Positions 62,980-64,000 of a stretch of 64,000 nucleotides of DNA are shown here, piece by piece. This DNA is from Aureimonas phyllosphaerae (GTDB lineage Bacteria > Pseudomonadota > Alphaproteobacteria > Rhizobiales > Rhizobiaceae), in NCBI RefSeq assembly GCF_900113065.1, contig NZ_FOOA01000005.1, positions 173,145 to 237,144 on the forward strand, in the 5' to 3' direction. Position numbers and translations under genes: made by a program. The notes below the pieces were generated by a model. That model was given only the letters and a program-made list of their open reading frames with translations. It was not told where the DNA came from and ran no database searches. Numbering within the stretch: position 1 is the stretch's first letter; each line of letters opens with the position of its first letter.

Positions 62980-64000
62980 GGGCTGGTGGCCGCTCGTCTT
63001 CGGTCGGCTGTCCTACGACGCGCTGCCCTTCTACAGCGCGATCGCCACGGGCGCCGCTTCGCTGGTCGTCGTAGGCGCGATCGCGGTCGTGACCCTGCTC
63101 ACGTGGCTCGGGCGTTGGGGCTGGCTGTGGCGGGAATGGCTGACCAGCCTCGATCACAAGAAGATCGGGATCATGTACGTCGTGATCGCGATGGTGATGC
63201 TCTCGCGGGCCGTCGTGGAAGGCTCGCTGATGCGGGCCCAGCAGGCGGTCGCGTTCGACAATCCCGGATACCTGGAGCCGGAGCACTTCGCCCAGCTCTT
63301 CTCGACCCACGGCTCGATCATGGTCTTCTTCATGGCCATGCCGTTCCTGACGGGCATCATCAACTTTGCCCTGCCGCTGCAGCTCGGCGCGCGCGACGTC
63401 TCGTTTCCGCTTCTGAACTCGATCTCGCTCTGGCTGACCGCCGGGGGCGCCGGCCTGATGATGGTGTCGCTCGTCATCGGCAAGTTCTCGACCGGCGGAT
63501 GGAGCGGCTACCCGCCCTACACGGACGCGACCTTCAATCCGGGCGTCGGGCCGGACTACTGGATCTTCGCGGTGACGCTCGGATCGCTTGCCTCGACCAT
63601 GACCGGCATCAACGTCGCGGTGACGATCTACAAGAAGCGGTGCGGCGGCATGAACCCGTTCCGCATGCCGCTCTTCTGCTGGACGTCGCTGTGCACCGCC
63701 ATCCTGATGATCTTCGCCCTGCCGCCGCTGACCGTGGCGACCGGGCTCCTCGCCCTCGACCGCTACATCGGCACCCACTTCTTCACGAACGACGGGGGCG
63801 GCAACATGATGAACTTCGCCAACCTGTTCTGGCTGTTCGGGCACCCGGAGGTCTACATTCTGATCCTGCCGGCCTTCGGCGTCTACTCGCAAGTGATCTC
63901 CAACTTCTCGTCCAAGATCCTCTACGGCTACGATTCCCTGATCATCGCCACCATGTGCATCGCCGTCCTCTCGTTCACGGTCTGGGTGCACCACTTCTTC
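62966..64000 (+). CDS. cyoB: Cytochrome bo3-type ubiquinol oxidase subunit I (partial, runs off the window)
   Basis: The first 345 codons of the heme-copper oxidase catalytic subunit; no stop is reached by 64000. Heme and copper ligand regions are visible: FSTHGSIMVFFMAMPFLTG (low-spin heme His), NFALPLQLGARDVSFP, FWLFGHPEVYILILPAFGVYS (CuB His with the cross-linked Tyr), and the final WVHHFF with two CuB His. GGGGGA precedes the ATG, 14 nt before the cyoA stop. With cyoA it pumps protons by oxidising ubiquinol; cyoC and cyoD presumably follow outside the window. Confidence 0.95.
   Translation, partial: MPTTEGWWPLVFGRLSYDALPFYSAIATGAASLVVVGAIAVVTLLTWLGRWGWLWREWLTSLDHKKIGIMYVVIAMVMLSRAVVEGSLMRAQQAVAFDNPGYLEPEHFAQLFSTHGSIMVFFMAMPFLTGIINFALPLQLGARDVSFPLLNSISLWLTAGGAGLMMVSLVIGKFSTGGWSGYPPYTDATFNPGVGPDYWIFAVTLGSLASTMTGINVAVTIYKKRCGGMNPFRMPLFCWTSLCTAILMIFALPPLTVATGLLALDRYIGTHFFTNDGGGNMMNFANLFWLFGHPEVYILILPAFGVYSQVISNFSSKILYGYDSLIIATMCIAVLSFTVWVHHFF

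Overview
The window is one 64 kb stretch of GC-rich alphaproteobacterial chromosome, most likely from a Hyphomicrobiales (Rhizobiales) species. Evidence: a circularly permuted tmRNA beside an alpha-type sspB, BA14K-family secreted proteins, and the gene order sspB-ssrA-thyA-folA-hflK-hflC-degP. The family cannot be fixed from the sequence alone; Aurantimonadaceae- or Methylobacterium-like bacteria are plausible because of the rhodopsin and the cyo/GH15 cluster.

Layout. 0.3-9.6 kb: a YihY/BrkB membrane protein, a beta-oxidation set (acyl-CoA dehydrogenase, thiolase, FadJ-type enzyme) with an EAL phosphodiesterase gene lying against it, and aminopeptidase P. 9.6-13.7 kb: two BA14K proteins and three consecutive coiled-coil proteins. 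14.0-20.7 kb: a UvrD/PcrA helicase and a giant AsmA protein. 20.7-21.5 kb: about 840 bp with no recognisable gene. 21.5-28.6 kb: RHH, DUF4169, SspB, permuted tmRNA (tag ANDNYAEARLAA), ThyA, DHFR, HflK, HflC and DegP. 28.6-39.2 kb: GNAT, SerB, MiaA, DUF1206, an attenuated ilvI-ilvH operon with its own leader peptide, a LysE exporter, a RecD-like helicase, PdxJ, a TetR regulator with a 23-bp operator, and IlvC. 39.3-39.9 kb: a PilZ protein and tRNA-Lys(CTT).

Accessory DNA begins immediately 3' of tRNA-Lys (39.9 to about 46 kb). It carries an XRE-HTH protein fused to a predicted PD-(D/E)XK nuclease domain with two operator palindromes, several small unknown proteins (one with a Cys-His-Asp pattern), an excisionase-like relic, an ImmA/IrrE plus DUF4411 PIN toxin-antitoxin-like pair, and a decayed C-terminal piece of an error-prone DNA polymerase (dnaE2/imuC). 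No integrase or second att site is visible. The next 10 kb (46.3-56.4) is rich in cyclic-di-GMP signalling: a cysteine-less SUOX-fold periplasmic protein coupled to a GGDEF-EAL protein, a chemoreceptor, and a YfiR / TonB-receptor / 7TM-PAS-GGDEF-EAL operon whose 7TM domain looks like a MHYT domain without its metal ligands.

The right end holds a DedA protein, a microbial rhodopsin with a D-T-S helix-C motif in an operon with the retinal-forming Blh oxygenase, and then an SDR - GH15 glucanase - cyoA - cyoB set cut by the window edge. Together the right third suggests a surface-living, light-exposed bacterium that can drive proton pumping with light as well as respiration (an inference). The most unusual items are the XRE-nuclease cassette, the DTS rhodopsin operon, the ilv leader that may start on its own AUG, and the modified MHYT c-di-GMP operon.
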